A program made the translations under genes and the position numbers. A DNA stretch of 64,000 nucleotides from Phyllobacterium brassicacearum. Its GTDB lineage: Bacteria; Pseudomonadota; Alphaproteobacteria; Rhizobiales; Rhizobiaceae. Shown piece by piece: positions 7,927-16,515 of this stretch (within the stretch, counting starts at the first letter, position 1; the number at the start of each line of letters is the position of its first letter). Where the stretch lies: assembly GCF_003010955.1 (NCBI RefSeq), contig NZ_PGGO01000009.1, positions 148,558 through 212,557 on the forward strand. Direction: 5' to 3'. Below the pieces are notes generated by a model. The model saw nothing but the letters and a program-made list of their open reading frames with translations, had not been told where the DNA came from and ran no database searches.

Positions 7927-10272
7927 ATGGGTGTTGAAGGTATAGGAGCACGTGTCCTCCGCAAGGAAGATAAAAGGTTTATCACGGGCAAGGGCCGCTA
8001 CACTGACGATATGGTCGTGCCTGGTATGAAGCACGCGGCGTTTGTCCGCAGCCCGCATGCGCACGCGAAGGTAACGAGTATCGATGCTGAGGCCGCCAAG
8101 AAGATGCCGGGCGTCATCGGCGTTCTGACGGGGAAAGAGCTGAAGGCCGACGGCATCGGCAATCTGATCTGCGGCTGGATGGTTCATTCGAAGGATGGCA
8201 GTCCCATGAAGATGGGCGCCTGGTCGCCGCTTGCCACAGACGCAGTGCGTTACGTCGGCGACGCGGTGGTTATTGTGGTTGCCGATACGAAGGGGCAGGC
8301 GCGCGATGCTGCCGAGGCCGTGGAGGTAACGTATGAAGAGCTGCCTGTCGTGGTGAACGCAGTCGCGGCCATGAAGCAAGGCGCGCCGCAACTCCATCCG
8401 GAAGCCTCTGGAAATCTGATTTTCGACTGGGACCTTGGTGACGAAAAGGCAACGAGTGATGCCTTCGCCAAGGCAGCTCATGTCACCAAACTTGACATCG
8501 TCAACAACCGGCTTGTTCCGAATGCCATGGAGCCGCGTGCCACGCTTGGTGTTTATGATGCCGCGGAGGACCATTTTACCTGCTGGACAACGTCACAGAA
8601 TCCGCACGTTGCGCGTCTGGTGATGAGTGCATTCTACAATGTGGCGCCCGAAAACAAGCTGCGCGTCATAGCTCCGGACGTGGGTGGCGGCTTTGGGTCG
8701 AAGATTTTCATCTATCCTGAAGAGGTCATCTGCCTCTGGGCATCGAAGAAGACGGGTGTGCCGGTCAAATGGGCGGCGGATCGCAGTGAAAGCTTCCTGG
8801 CCGATGCGCATGGCCGCGACCATGCCACGCATGCGGAAATTGCCTTTGATAAGGACAACAGAATAGTTGGTCTCAAAGTGCAGACCGTGGCCAATTTTGG
8901 CGCCTACATGTCACTGTTCTCGAGTTCGGTGCCGACCTACCTCTATGCAACGCTACTTTCCGGTCAGTATGACATTCCGGCAATCCACGCCAATGTGAAG
9001 GCAGTCTACACGAATACCGCACCTGTCGACGCGTATCGTGGAGCGGGACGCCCAGAAGCCAGCTTCGTGGTAGAGCGCATAATGGAGACGGCGGCACGTG
9101 AACTGAAGGTTTCGCCAGCAGAGCTTCGCCGAAAGAATTTCATACGATCGTTCCCGCACCAGACACCCGTTATCATGACCTATGATGCGGGCGACTTCGA
9201 TGCAACGCTGGACGCCGCGACAAAGGCTGCGGACTATGCGGGGTTCGAAAAGCGCCGCGATGAAGCCGCCAAGCGAGGCAAGCTGCGCGGTATCGGCATG
9301 AGCTGCTACATCGAGGCCTGCGGTATTGCCCCCTCGGCGGCGGTTGGTTCGCTGGGCGCGGGCGTCGGATTGTGGGAAAGCGCCGAAGTTCGGGTCAATG
9401 CGGTCGGCACGATAGAAATTCTCACTGGCTCCCACTCGCACGGACAAGGCCATGAGACGACCTTTGCCCAGTTGGCAGCCGAACGGTTTGGCGTTCCGAT
9501 CGACAGCGTTTCGATCGTCCATGGTGATACCGATAAGGTGCAGATGGGAATGGGCACGTATGGTTCACGCTCAGGCGCCGTGGGCATGTCCGCCATCGTC
9601 AAGGCTCTGGACAAGGTGGAAGCAAAAGCGAAGAAGATCGCCGCCCACCTTCTTGAGGCGGACGAGGCCGACATCGAGATCAAGAATGGCGACGTCAAAG
9701 TAGCGGGCACGGACAAATCGCTGCCTTGGTTCCAGGTGGCACTCGCTGCCTACACCGCCCATAACCTCCCCTCCGGGATGGAGCCGGGGCTGAAAGAGGG
9801 GGCTTTTTATGATCCCTCCAATTTCACCTTCCCAGGTGGTTGCCACATTTGCGAGGTGGAGATAGATCCCGACACGGGGACAACGGAAATCGTCCAGTTT
9901 GTCGCCGCCGATGATTTCGGCAAGATCATCAATCCGATGATCGTTGAAGGTCAGGTGCATGGCGGCCTTGCACAGGGTATTGGCCAGGCCCTGCTCGAAG
10001 GCACCCATTACGACGATAGCGGCCAACTGCTAACGGCAAGCTATATGGACTACACGATGCCGCGGGCACAGAACCTGCCGTCCTTCAATGTCATGACGAC
10101 GGAAACCGTATGCCCGTCCAATCCGCTTGGCATCAAGGGCTGTGGCGAGGCCGGAGCGATTGGCTCGCCGCCCGCGGTGATCAATGCAATCACCGATGCG
10201 ATCCACAACAACGATCTGACCATGCCGGCGACACCGCAAATCGTGTGGGCCGCCATCCAGGCTGTAAAGTAA
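7927..10272 (+). CDS. coxL: CO-dehydrogenase-like large (molybdopterin) subunit, form II
   Basis: A 781-residue molybdenum hydroxylase. The active-site loop at about residue 368 reads AYRGAGR, the form II signature; form I CO dehydrogenases carry AYxCSFR with the Cys that binds Cu. The catalytic Glu is in GCGEAGAIG near residue 738. Cofactor-contact segments GGGFGSK and GSHSHGQGHET are intact. The physiological substrate of form II enzymes is unsettled: CO oxidation has been shown for few and other aldehyde or heterocycle substrates are possible. The start at 7927 has GGGAGAAG upstream. The 82-bp gap to coxS and 11-bp gap to coxM support one operon. No coxDEF maturation genes follow. Confidence 0.9.
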   Translation: MGVEGIGARVLRKEDKRFITGKGRYTDDMVVPGMKHAAFVRSPHAHAKVTSIDAEAAKKMPGVIGVLTGKELKADGIGNLICGWMVHSKDGSPMKMGAWSPLATDAVRYVGDAVVIVVADTKGQARDAAEAVEVTYEELPVVVNAVAAMKQGAPQLHPEASGNLIFDWDLGDEKATSDAFAKAAHVTKLDIVNNRLVPNAMEPRATLGVYDAAEDHFTCWTTSQNPHVARLVMSAFYNVAPENKLRVIAPDVGGGFGSKIFIYPEEVICLWASKKTGVPVKWAADRSESFLADAHGRDHATHAEIAFDKDNRIVGLKVQTVANFGAYMSLFSSSVPTYLYATLLSGQYDIPAIHANVKAVYTNTAPVDAYRGAGRPEASFVVERIMETAARELKVSPAELRRKNFIRSFPHQTPVIMTYDAGDFDATLDAATKAADYAGFEKRRDEAAKRGKLRGIGMSCYIEACGIAPSAAVGSLGAGVGLWESAEVRVNAVGTIEILTGSHSHGQGHETTFAQLAAERFGVPIDSVSIVHGDTDKVQMGMGTYGSRSGAVGMSAIVKALDKVEAKAKKIAAHLLEADEADIEIKNGDVKVAGTDKSLPWFQVALAAYTAHNLPSGMEPGLKEGAFYDPSNFTFPGGCHICEVEIDPDTGTTEIVQFVAADDFGKIINPMIVEGQVHGGLAQGIGQALLEGTHYDDSGQLLTASYMDYTMPRAQNLPSFNVMTTETVCPSNPLGIKGCGEAGAIGSPPAVINAITDAIHNNDLTMPATPQIVWAAIQAVK

Positions 10273-10283
10273 GGGGAAGCGCC

Positions 10284-11093
10284 ATGTATGAGACACAGTA
10301 TCATCGCGCCACCTCCGTCGAAGGAGCCGCAAGGCTGATGGGCGAGGCGGAGGACGGCAAGTATCTGGCCGGTGGCATGACCCTGATCCCGACCATGAAG
10401 CAGCGCCTGGCCTCGCCCAGTGATCTTATCGATCTGAGACGGATTGAAGCGCTGAAAGGCATCAAGATCGACGGCCGCAAGGTACGAATCGGGGCGGTCA
10501 CGACACACTATGATGTTTCGGTCAATGAGGAACTCGCAAAGATCTGCCCGGCAATCACCAATCTTGCCAGCCACATTGGCGACCCGCAGGTACGGAACAT
10601 GGGCACGATCGGCGGCTCGATCGCCAACAATGATCCAGCTGCCGACTATCCGTCTGCCATGTTGGCGCTTGACGCTACCATCATCACCAATCAGCGGTCT
10701 GTCCCTGCATCGGCGTTCTTTACCGGCCTGTTTGAGACGGCGCTCGAACCGGACGAGATCATCACGGCAGTGGAATTCACCACCCCGGACAAAGCCGCTT
10801 ACAAGAAATTCCCGAACCCTGCATCGCTTTATGCCATGGCAGGCGTTTTTGTCGCCAGATCGGGCGATCGGGTCCGGGTGGCGGTCACCGGCGCTGGCGA
10901 AAACGGCGTCTACCGGCTCAAGGATGCTGAGACGGCTTTGGCCAGCAGTTTCGGCCCCTCGGCACTGGATACGCTCTCGGTCAATCCGGATGGACTATTA
11001 TCCGATCTGCACGCAACCGCTGAATATCGTGCCAACCTTGTAAAAGTGATGGCGAAACGTGCGGTGGCGGAGATCGCCAACCGACCGATGTGA
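10284..11093 (+). CDS. coxM: CO-dehydrogenase-like medium (FAD) subunit
   Basis: A 269-residue flavoprotein subunit. The FAD-binding loops are visible as YLAGGMTLIPTMK near residue 30 and TIGGSIANNDPAADYP near residue 110, both standard for CoxM and the XDH FAD domain. The C-terminal CO_deh_flav_C region starts around ITAVEFTTPD. ATG 10284 was chosen because homology starts at MYETQYHRATS and GGGGAAG lies just upstream. It would hand electrons from the Fe-S clusters to the respiratory chain. It closes the S-L-M operon. Confidence 0.9.
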   Translation: MYETQYHRATSVEGAARLMGEAEDGKYLAGGMTLIPTMKQRLASPSDLIDLRRIEALKGIKIDGRKVRIGAVTTHYDVSVNEELAKICPAITNLASHIGDPQVRNMGTIGGSIANNDPAADYPSAMLALDATIITNQRSVPASAFFTGLFETALEPDEIITAVEFTTPDKAAYKKFPNPASLYAMAGVFVARSGDRVRVAVTGAGENGVYRLKDAETALASSFGPSALDTLSVNPDGLLSDLHATAEYRANLVKVMAKRAVAEIANRPM

Positions 11094-11116
11094 AATCAGT
11101 TGGCGGCGATCTGCAT

Positions 11117-11146
11117 TCGCGAATTTAAGCAATCGCGAATTTAAGC
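11117..11146. repeat. Tandem 16-bp duplication across the stop codon of the nitronate monooxygenase
   Basis: TCGCGAATTTAAGC occurs at 11117-11130 and again at 11133-11146, giving a 16-bp period. The right copy contains the stop codon (TTA on the plus strand at 11141-11143) of the minus-strand gene. It looks like replication slippage and leaves the protein intact. Confidence 0.8.
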
Positions 11147-12103
11147 GGCGCAGAGAGCCGCTTTCGCCGCGTGATATTCCTGTTCAAGCCGTGCAACCAG
11201 ATCGCCGGCAGGAAGAACTTCCTTAATTGCTGCAATGCCCTGACCACATCCCCAAATGTCTTTCCAGGCCTTGGCGCCCGTTGTCGCGGCCTCAAAATCC
11301 ATCTTCGATGGATCGGCTTCCGGCAAGTGATCCGGATCCATACCTGCATTGGTGATGGATGGTTTCAGGTAGTTGCCATGGATTCCGGTGAAGTAGTTAG
11401 AGTAGACGATGTCCGACGAAGTGGAACCGACGATCATCTGCTTATAGCCATCGACGGCGCGCGCCTCGTTGGTTGCGATGAAAGGCGAGCCGATATAGGC
11501 GAGGTCCGCGCCCATGGCTTGTGCCCCCAAGATAGCGCGGCCGGTGGCGATCGCTCCGGAGAGCAGCAGCGGGCCATCGAACCATTCGCGGATTTCCTGG
11601 ACAAGGGCGAACGGCGAAAGCGGTCCGGCATGACCACCGGCGCCTGCCGCAACCGCTATCAACCCATCCGCGCCTTTGCGGATCGCGGAATTCGCGTGGC
11701 GGTTGTTGATGATGTCATGAAGGACGATGCCTCCATAGGAATGGATCGCCTCGTTGACCTCGGGAACCGCGCCCAAAGACGAGATAACGATAGGAACCTT
11801 GTACTTAACGCACATCATCAGGTCATGTTCGAGCCGCTTGTTGGAGCGATGCACGATCTGGTTGACAGCGAAGGGGGCAGCCGGACGACCGGGATTTTTC
11901 TCGTCGTGGTTGCGCAATTCTTCGGTGATCTCAGCCAGCCACTCGTCCAGCTGCGCCTCGGGGCGGGCATTCAACGCCGGAAATGATCCGACCACACCGG
12001 CCTTGCACTGGGCGAGCACCAGTGGCGGATGCGAAACGATGAACAGCGGTGCTCCGACAACCGGAATGCGCAGCTTGGTTTTCAAAATGTCCGGCAAGGC
12101 CAT
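11141..12103 (-). CDS. Nitronate monooxygenase (2-nitropropane dioxygenase family)
   Basis: A 320-residue FMN-dependent TIM-barrel enzyme. It would oxidise alkyl nitronates, for example propionate-3-nitronate, to carbonyl compounds and nitrite. The N-terminus IPVVGAPLFIVSHPPLV and the FMN-phosphate motif VAAGAGGHAGPLSPFALV are typical, as are the AQAMGADLAYIGSPFIATNEA and LLSGAIATG blocks. ATG 12103 is preferred over 12109 because GGGAGA then has a six-base spacing. A palindromic site sharing a 12-bp half with the beta-oxidation operon promoter lies 22 bases upstream. Some family members are annotated as trans-2-enoyl-ACP reductase FabK, but this one is closer to NMO by motif. Confidence 0.85.
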   Translation of the reverse strand: MALPDILKTKLRIPVVGAPLFIVSHPPLVLAQCKAGVVGSFPALNARPEAQLDEWLAEITEELRNHDEKNPGRPAAPFAVNQIVHRSNKRLEHDLMMCVKYKVPIVISSLGAVPEVNEAIHSYGGIVLHDIINNRHANSAIRKGADGLIAVAAGAGGHAGPLSPFALVQEIREWFDGPLLLSGAIATGRAILGAQAMGADLAYIGSPFIATNEARAVDGYKQMIVGSTSSDIVYSNYFTGIHGNYLKPSITNAGMDPDHLPEADPSKMDFEAATTGAKAWKDIWGCGQGIAAIKEVLPAGDLVARLEQEYHAAKAALCAA

Positions 12104-12124
12104 GTGCATCTCCCAATGCGATCG

Positions 12125-12150
12125 ATTTTGACGTTTGCGTAAACGTAACT
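12125..12150. promoter_or_regulatory. Candidate operator, degenerate copy of the beta-oxidation palindrome
   Basis: ATTTTGACGTTT at 12125-12136 is identical to the left half-site upstream of the acyl-CoA dehydrogenase at 26286. A 4-bp spacer (GCGT) follows, then AAACGTAACT, which matches the first six bases of the reverse half. It lies 22-47 bp before the start of the nitronate monooxygenase. Confidence 0.65.
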
Positions 12151-12356
12151 CCTTTTAGCAGACCTCTGGCATTGAGCAAGCTAAAGCTGATCTACTCCTG
12201 ATGATAATGCGCAACCGCCAATGGAAAAAACGGTACCATTTCGGTCATTTCCTGTACGAGTTTCGCGGAAACGTGTTCCATTTTTGAAAGAATGCGTTCG
12301 AGAATTGTTCCCTGTTTGGCTCACAATATCCAAGATCGCAGGCTACAACTTTCAAT

Positions 12357-13700
12357 TCAAAACCGGTGATCGGGATTGCGGACAGCGAGCGCAATTGCAT
12401 CCGCCACTTCCACTTCCCTGTCGCGCAATATGCTGGTGGCGACACGAATGTGATTAATGGGCCGGACCGAACATTTCTCTCCGGCGAGCACGGCAATGCG
12501 GCGCGCCGCAAGTGTCACCAGCGCGAACTGTTCCGATTCGACCGGGACCCACAGTACGAGGCCGTCCCCGCCTGAAAGTTGGACGTTCCGTTCGCCGAGT
12601 GCCCGCATCAGCCCGTCCCGCCGCTCCTTATAGATGGTTCGAGCGCGTACCATGCTCTTCGTCGTTTCTTCATCGTTGAGCAGCCAGGCGACTGCGGACT
12701 GCAAGGCGCGGCTCGTCCAACCTGCACTAAAGCTGCGGTAGGACTGAATCTGTTCGACGATACGTGCCGAGCTGGACAATACGGCGAGCCTCAAGTCAGG
12801 ACCAAGGCTCTTGGAATAGGAAACGATGTGGATAACCCGATCAGGGAAGTAGTTGCCAAGCGACGCCGGCGCCAGGGCGGAAACATCGCCCACGCCATCG
12901 TCCTCTATGATGAGTGCATCGCTGTCTTTCAGGATAGCGGCAAGTTCGCTGAAGCGAGCGTTGCTCACACTGCCTCCCGTGACGCAATGGGTGCGCGGTT
13001 GAAACAGGAATGCGGCTGGCTTCTTTTGCAACGCGGCTGCGAGTGACTCCGGTAGGGGCCCGTCGGCATCGCATTGAACGGGAAGAATATGCACGCCAAG
13101 GTCTTCAAGGATATCGAGCAACCGCATGGCAGTCGGATCTTCGATGGCAATGAAGGATCCCGGCATGATGAGCGCATGCAGCAGCGCATAGACCGCATTG
13201 TATCCGCCATTGGTGGCGAGAAAGGCTTCGGGCTTGTACGGCCACCGCGGCTCGACCGTCGCTTGCAAATCCGGCAGGATCCGGACGCGCCGGTAGCTGT
13301 TGAGATTTTCTGCTGAAGCGCCATGCCTTAGCGCCTCGCCAAGCGGTGGCAGCAGATCCACATCTGGAACGGCCATGGACAGGTCGAGAACCTCATCGCC
13401 ATAGTCGCCAGCACTCGCGAGCCGGGCCGGGCGCGGCGCGATCCGGTCGCCGCTCACCCATGTCCCGTTGCGTCCACGGCCGGTGATGATCTTCTGCCGC
13501 CGCAACTCACTCCATGCTTCCGAGACGGTAGCGGGGCTGATACCGAGCGTGAAGGCCAGGTCGCGGATCGCCGGCAATTTCGTGCCGACAGGAATGGCGC
13601 CGGCACGGATGAGCGCGCATGTCTCGATGGCGATGCCGCGCATCGTCCGGTCGCTTAGTTTCTCTGCAAACCATTGAACCGAAGCAATCTCATTCATCAT
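12357..13700 (-). CDS. MocR-type regulator (GntR winged helix fused to aminotransferase fold)
   Basis: A 447-residue PLP-dependent transcription factor. Residues 1-75 are a GntR winged helix (IRAGAIPVGTKLPAIRDLA, then SPATVSEAWSELRRQKII). The rest is a fold-type I aminotransferase domain, with the Schiff-base Lys in IVSYSKSLGPDLRLAVL at about residue 295 and the Asp-containing LIIEDDGVGDV segment. MocR proteins sense an amino compound through PLP and usually control an adjacent divergent operon. Here the divergent operon at 13802-18265 begins 101 bp away across a long inverted repeat. ATG 13697 is an equally possible start. Confidence 0.9.
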   Translation of the reverse strand: MMNEIASVQWFAEKLSDRTMRGIAIETCALIRAGAIPVGTKLPAIRDLAFTLGISPATVSEAWSELRRQKIITGRGRNGTWVSGDRIAPRPARLASAGDYGDEVLDLSMAVPDVDLLPPLGEALRHGASAENLNSYRRVRILPDLQATVEPRWPYKPEAFLATNGGYNAVYALLHALIMPGSFIAIEDPTAMRLLDILEDLGVHILPVQCDADGPLPESLAAALQKKPAAFLFQPRTHCVTGGSVSNARFSELAAILKDSDALIIEDDGVGDVSALAPASLGNYFPDRVIHIVSYSKSLGPDLRLAVLSSSARIVEQIQSYRSFSAGWTSRALQSAVAWLLNDEETTKSMVRARTIYKERRDGLMRALGERNVQLSGGDGLVLWVPVESEQFALVTLAARRIAVLAGEKCSVRPINHIRVATSILRDREVEVADAIALAVRNPDHRF

Positions 13701-13713
13701 TCGACCTCATTTT

Positions 13714-13763
13714 TAAATGTTCAGTAACGTAATATCAATTGATCAGTCAAGAATGAACATTTA
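13714..13763. promoter_or_regulatory. Long-spaced inverted repeat between mocR-like gene and its divergent operon
   Basis: TAAATGTTCA at 13714-13723 and TGAACATTTA at 13754-13763 form a perfect 10-bp inverted repeat separated by 30 bp, so the centres lie 40 bp (about four helical turns) apart. An inner palindrome ATCAATTGAT is at 13734-13743. The placement in the shared promoter region fits an operator for the MocR-type regulator. Confidence 0.55.
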
Positions 13764-13801
13764 GCTTCCAATTGGAAAATGCATACCAGCGAGGAAAAAT
13801 C

Positions 13802-14794
13802 TTGCGCATCACTGTTCGATTGGCCGTCCGCGATTGGGATTATTTGACGCCGCTGGCGCTTGGCGATGTCACTTCCGAGAGGTTGGATCTGAAGATAGAC
13901 CGGGTTGGCACACTCGTTTCAAATTTGGGCACCGATCCGCAATATGATGCTGCGGAAATTTCCTTCAGCCGCTATGCCGGAGGCCGGGCAAAGGGCGACG
14001 CGGATGTGCTTGGCATCCCCAATTTCGTCATGCGGGGGTTTCGGCATCGCTGCATCGTCACCGCCAAGGACAGCCCGATTACTCGGCTCGAACAATTGGC
14101 AGGCAAGAAAATCGGCGTGACGGGATGGCGCGACTCCGGCAATACTTGGACGCGGACTGCGCTTGCTCATGCAGGTGTGGGTATTGAAGATGCGTTCTGG
14201 TTTGCGGGCAGGTTGACCGAGGCGCATCCAATTGTCGACCGGCTTGATGGATTTGGCCGGCCCGGACGCATTGAGGCCGCGCCCGGCGAGCGGCCGATGA
14301 TGGAGCTGTTGGAAACCGGCGAGCTCGACGCTGTATTCACGCCGTTCATGCCCGATAGCTTTTTCGGCGCCAATTCGAAATTCCGCCATGTGCTGCCCGA
14401 TTTCCGCGCTGAAGAACTCGCCTACTTCCGCGACGTGGGGTACGTGCCGGGCATGCATCTGCTTGGCCTCAAGGCTTCGTTTGCCGCCGAGCATCCATGG
14501 CTTGCCCAAGAACTGAGCGATCTTCTCGATGAATCGCAGCGCGTCTGGCTCAACAAGCGCCGCAAATATGCCGACACAACGCCGTGGATCATCGAGGAGC
14601 TCGGCCGTGTCGCGCGTGATCTTCCCGCGGTCTGGAACGAGAGCGGTTTTGCCGCCAATGAACACATGATCGCCGATTTTGCCGAACAACTGCATCTGCA
14701 AGGACTGACACCGATGTTGCTTACTCCAACCGATCTCTTCCCCCATGAAATGGGAGCATCCTCCAAATCCGGTCGCGTGGGAGTTCCGGCATGA
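13802..14794 (+). CDS. Pht5-like / periplasmic-binding-fold protein (4,5-dihydroxyphthalate decarboxylase family)
   Basis: About 330 residues from a TTG at 13802 with GAGGAAAA just upstream; an earlier TTG at 13772 is less well placed. Typical family landmarks are RLAVRDWDYLTPLALGDV at the start, DAAEISFSRYAGGRAKGD, the FVMRGFRHRCIVTAKDSPI segment and KKIGVTGWRDSGNTWTR. The family has a type II binding-protein fold shared by NMT1-like binding proteins and the decarboxylase Pht5. No signal peptide is seen, which favours a cytoplasmic enzyme over a transport protein. Its stop overlaps the next start by four bases. The substrate is unknown. Confidence 0.7.
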   Translation: MRITVRLAVRDWDYLTPLALGDVTSERLDLKIDRVGTLVSNLGTDPQYDAAEISFSRYAGGRAKGDADVLGIPNFVMRGFRHRCIVTAKDSPITRLEQLAGKKIGVTGWRDSGNTWTRTALAHAGVGIEDAFWFAGRLTEAHPIVDRLDGFGRPGRIEAAPGERPMMELLETGELDAVFTPFMPDSFFGANSKFRHVLPDFRAEELAYFRDVGYVPGMHLLGLKASFAAEHPWLAQELSDLLDESQRVWLNKRRKYADTTPWIIEELGRVARDLPAVWNESGFAANEHMIADFAEQLHLQGLTPMLLTPTDLFPHEMGASSKSGRVGVPA

Positions 14795-15579
14795 AGGTCG
14801 CTCTTGGGCAATTCGCGGTTAGCAAGAACTGGCAGGAAAATGCCGATATCTGTGTAAAGCTGATCAAGCAGGCACACGAAGGCGGCGCCGATCTGCTTGT
14901 CTTGCCCGAGGGTATTCTTGCGCGCGATATCACTGATCCGGACATCGTGCTGAAGACCGCGCAGCCACTTGACGGGCCATTCATGGCACAGCTGCTGGCT
15001 GAAAGCCGCAAGAGCAATCTGACCATCATGATGTGCGTTCACGTCCCGACCGGCGGCCAGCGCGTCTTCAACAATCTCGTCACGATTCGTGGCGGAGAGG
15101 TCATCTCGCAGTATCTGAAATTGCACCTTTACGATGCCTTTGCTGCCAAGGAGTCGACGAATGTGCAGCCTGGAACCACCATTCCCGAACTGATCGAAGT
15201 GGCAGGCCTGAAGCTCGGGTTGATGACCTGTTACGATTTGCGCTTTCCGGAACTTGCACGCCGCCACGCTGTTGATGGTGCTGATGTGCTGATCCTGCCC
15301 GCTGCATGGGTCAAGGGGCCAGGCAAGGAGGCGCACTGGGAGGTGCTTGTCACAGCGAGAGCGCTGGAGAACACCTGCTATATCGTTGCTGTCGGAGAAT
15401 GCGGCGAACGCAATATCGGTGCCAGCATGGTCGTCGATCCGCTTGGCGTTGCTGTGGTTCGTGCCGGTGAAGCGCCGGCGTTGATCTTTGCCGTGATAGA
15501 GCCCAAACGCATCAGCCATGCCCGATCCGTGCTGCCGGTCCTGGCAAACCGGCGTTTCGCACGACCCGAACTCGCCTGA
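14791..15579 (+). CDS. Nitrilase-superfamily carbon-nitrogen hydrolase
   Basis: A 262-residue amidase with the Glu-Lys-Cys triad: Glu in LVLPEGILARD, Lys in YLKLHLYDAF and the nucleophile Cys in GLMTCYDLRFPE at about residue 146. Size and motifs resemble deaminated-glutathione amidases (Nit1 group) and other omega-amidase-like enzymes. It should hydrolyse an amide, releasing ammonia and an acid, in the cytoplasm. The ATGA overlap with the Pht5-like gene and the following ABC transporter genes point to catabolism of an imported amide or ureide. The MocR-type regulator upstream suggests an amine or amino-acid effector. Confidence 0.85.
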   Translation: MKVALGQFAVSKNWQENADICVKLIKQAHEGGADLLVLPEGILARDITDPDIVLKTAQPLDGPFMAQLLAESRKSNLTIMMCVHVPTGGQRVFNNLVTIRGGEVISQYLKLHLYDAFAAKESTNVQPGTTIPELIEVAGLKLGLMTCYDLRFPELARRHAVDGADVLILPAAWVKGPGKEAHWEVLVTARALENTCYIVAVGECGERNIGASMVVDPLGVAVVRAGEAPALIFAVIEPKRISHARSVLPVLANRRFARPELA

Positions 15580-15618
15580 CCAACCCAACCATATTGAATC
15601 AAGAAAAGGGGAATGAAC

Positions 15619-16515
15619 ATGAAACTTCTGAAACTGGCACCGGTCGCGCTGCTCGCAACTTCCGTCCTGGCGGGACCAGCCATGGCCGAGGAAACAGCAG
15701 TTCCAAAACAGACAATCAATGAAGCGCTCAAGGCGAAACTGCCCGAGGAGATCCGCAAGGCCGGCAGCATGATCTCGGTCAACAACGGCTCATTCCCACC
15801 CTATGAGATCGTCACAGGCACGACGGAGATGACCGGCGCGAGTGCCGATCTGACAAATGCACTCGGCGAACTTCTTGGCGTCGAGATCAAGCATGCCACG
15901 GTAAGTGGTCTGTCGGCGCTGCTCAGCGGCATCAATTCCGGCCGCTACCAATTTGCGTTTGGTCCCGTGGGTGATTTTGCCAGCCGGGAAGAAGCCAATG
16001 ATTTCGTCGACTATGTGCAGGAATACGTGGTGTTTGCCGTGCACAAGGGCAATCCCAAGGGTATTACCTCGCTCGACGCCGCCTGTGGAAATCGCATTGC
16101 TGTGATGGCGGCTGGATCGGCCGAGAAGGTCATCAAGGCGCAGGCGGAAAAGTGCGTCAAGGATGGAAAACCCGCCATCGAAGTTCAGTCGTTCACTGAC
16201 CAGCCAAGCTCCATTCTGGCGGTCCGTTCCAAGCGTTCCGACGCCTTCTTCTCCTCGCAGGCCCCCTTGACCTATTTCGTCCAGCAGACCAATGGCCAGC
16301 TTGAGCTAGCGGCTACCGGCGAGAAGAACGGCTTCGACAATCTCTACCAGGGTGCCGTCGTTCCCAAAGGTTCGCCGCTGGGCGAAGTATTGCGCGATGG
16401 TCTGAAAGTTCTCATGGACAATGGTACCTATGCCATCATCATGAAAAAGTGGGGGCTTGAGAAGAATATGATCAAGGAACCCGGCATCAATCTTGCGGGT
16501 CAGAGTGCCAAATGA
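15619..16515 (+). CDS. Amino-acid-type ABC transporter substrate-binding protein
   Basis: About 298 residues of the SBP_bac_3 family. The N-terminus MKLLKLAPVALLATSVLAG followed by PAMAEE is a signal peptide, so the protein is periplasmic. Family motifs include NNGSFPPYEIV, SADLTNALGELLGVE and the GSAEKVIKAQAE hinge region. ATG 15619 fits the AAGGGGA ribosome site better than ATG 15613. The gene overlaps the permease by four bases. Related rhizobial systems import polar amino acids or opine-like compounds; the ligand cannot be read from sequence. Confidence 0.88.
   Translation: MKLLKLAPVALLATSVLAGPAMAEETAVPKQTINEALKAKLPEEIRKAGSMISVNNGSFPPYEIVTGTTEMTGASADLTNALGELLGVEIKHATVSGLSALLSGINSGRYQFAFGPVGDFASREEANDFVDYVQEYVVFAVHKGNPKGITSLDAACGNRIAVMAAGSAEKVIKAQAEKCVKDGKPAIEVQSFTDQPSSILAVRSKRSDAFFSSQAPLTYFVQQTNGQLELAATGEKNGFDNLYQGAVVPKGSPLGEVLRDGLKVLMDNGTYAIIMKKWGLEKNMIKEPGINLAGQSAK

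Noticed and set aside
13802..14794. ABC-type periplasmic binding protein call for the Pht5-like gene
   Set aside because: The fold is shared, but no signal peptide is present and a separate, clearly exported binding protein is encoded downstream; a cytoplasmic enzyme is preferred.
14422..15588. A 388-codon minus-strand open frame over the Pht5-like and amidase genes
   Set aside because: Antisense to two genes with clear motifs and overlapping starts; low-complexity, Arg/His-rich sequence typical of shadow frames.
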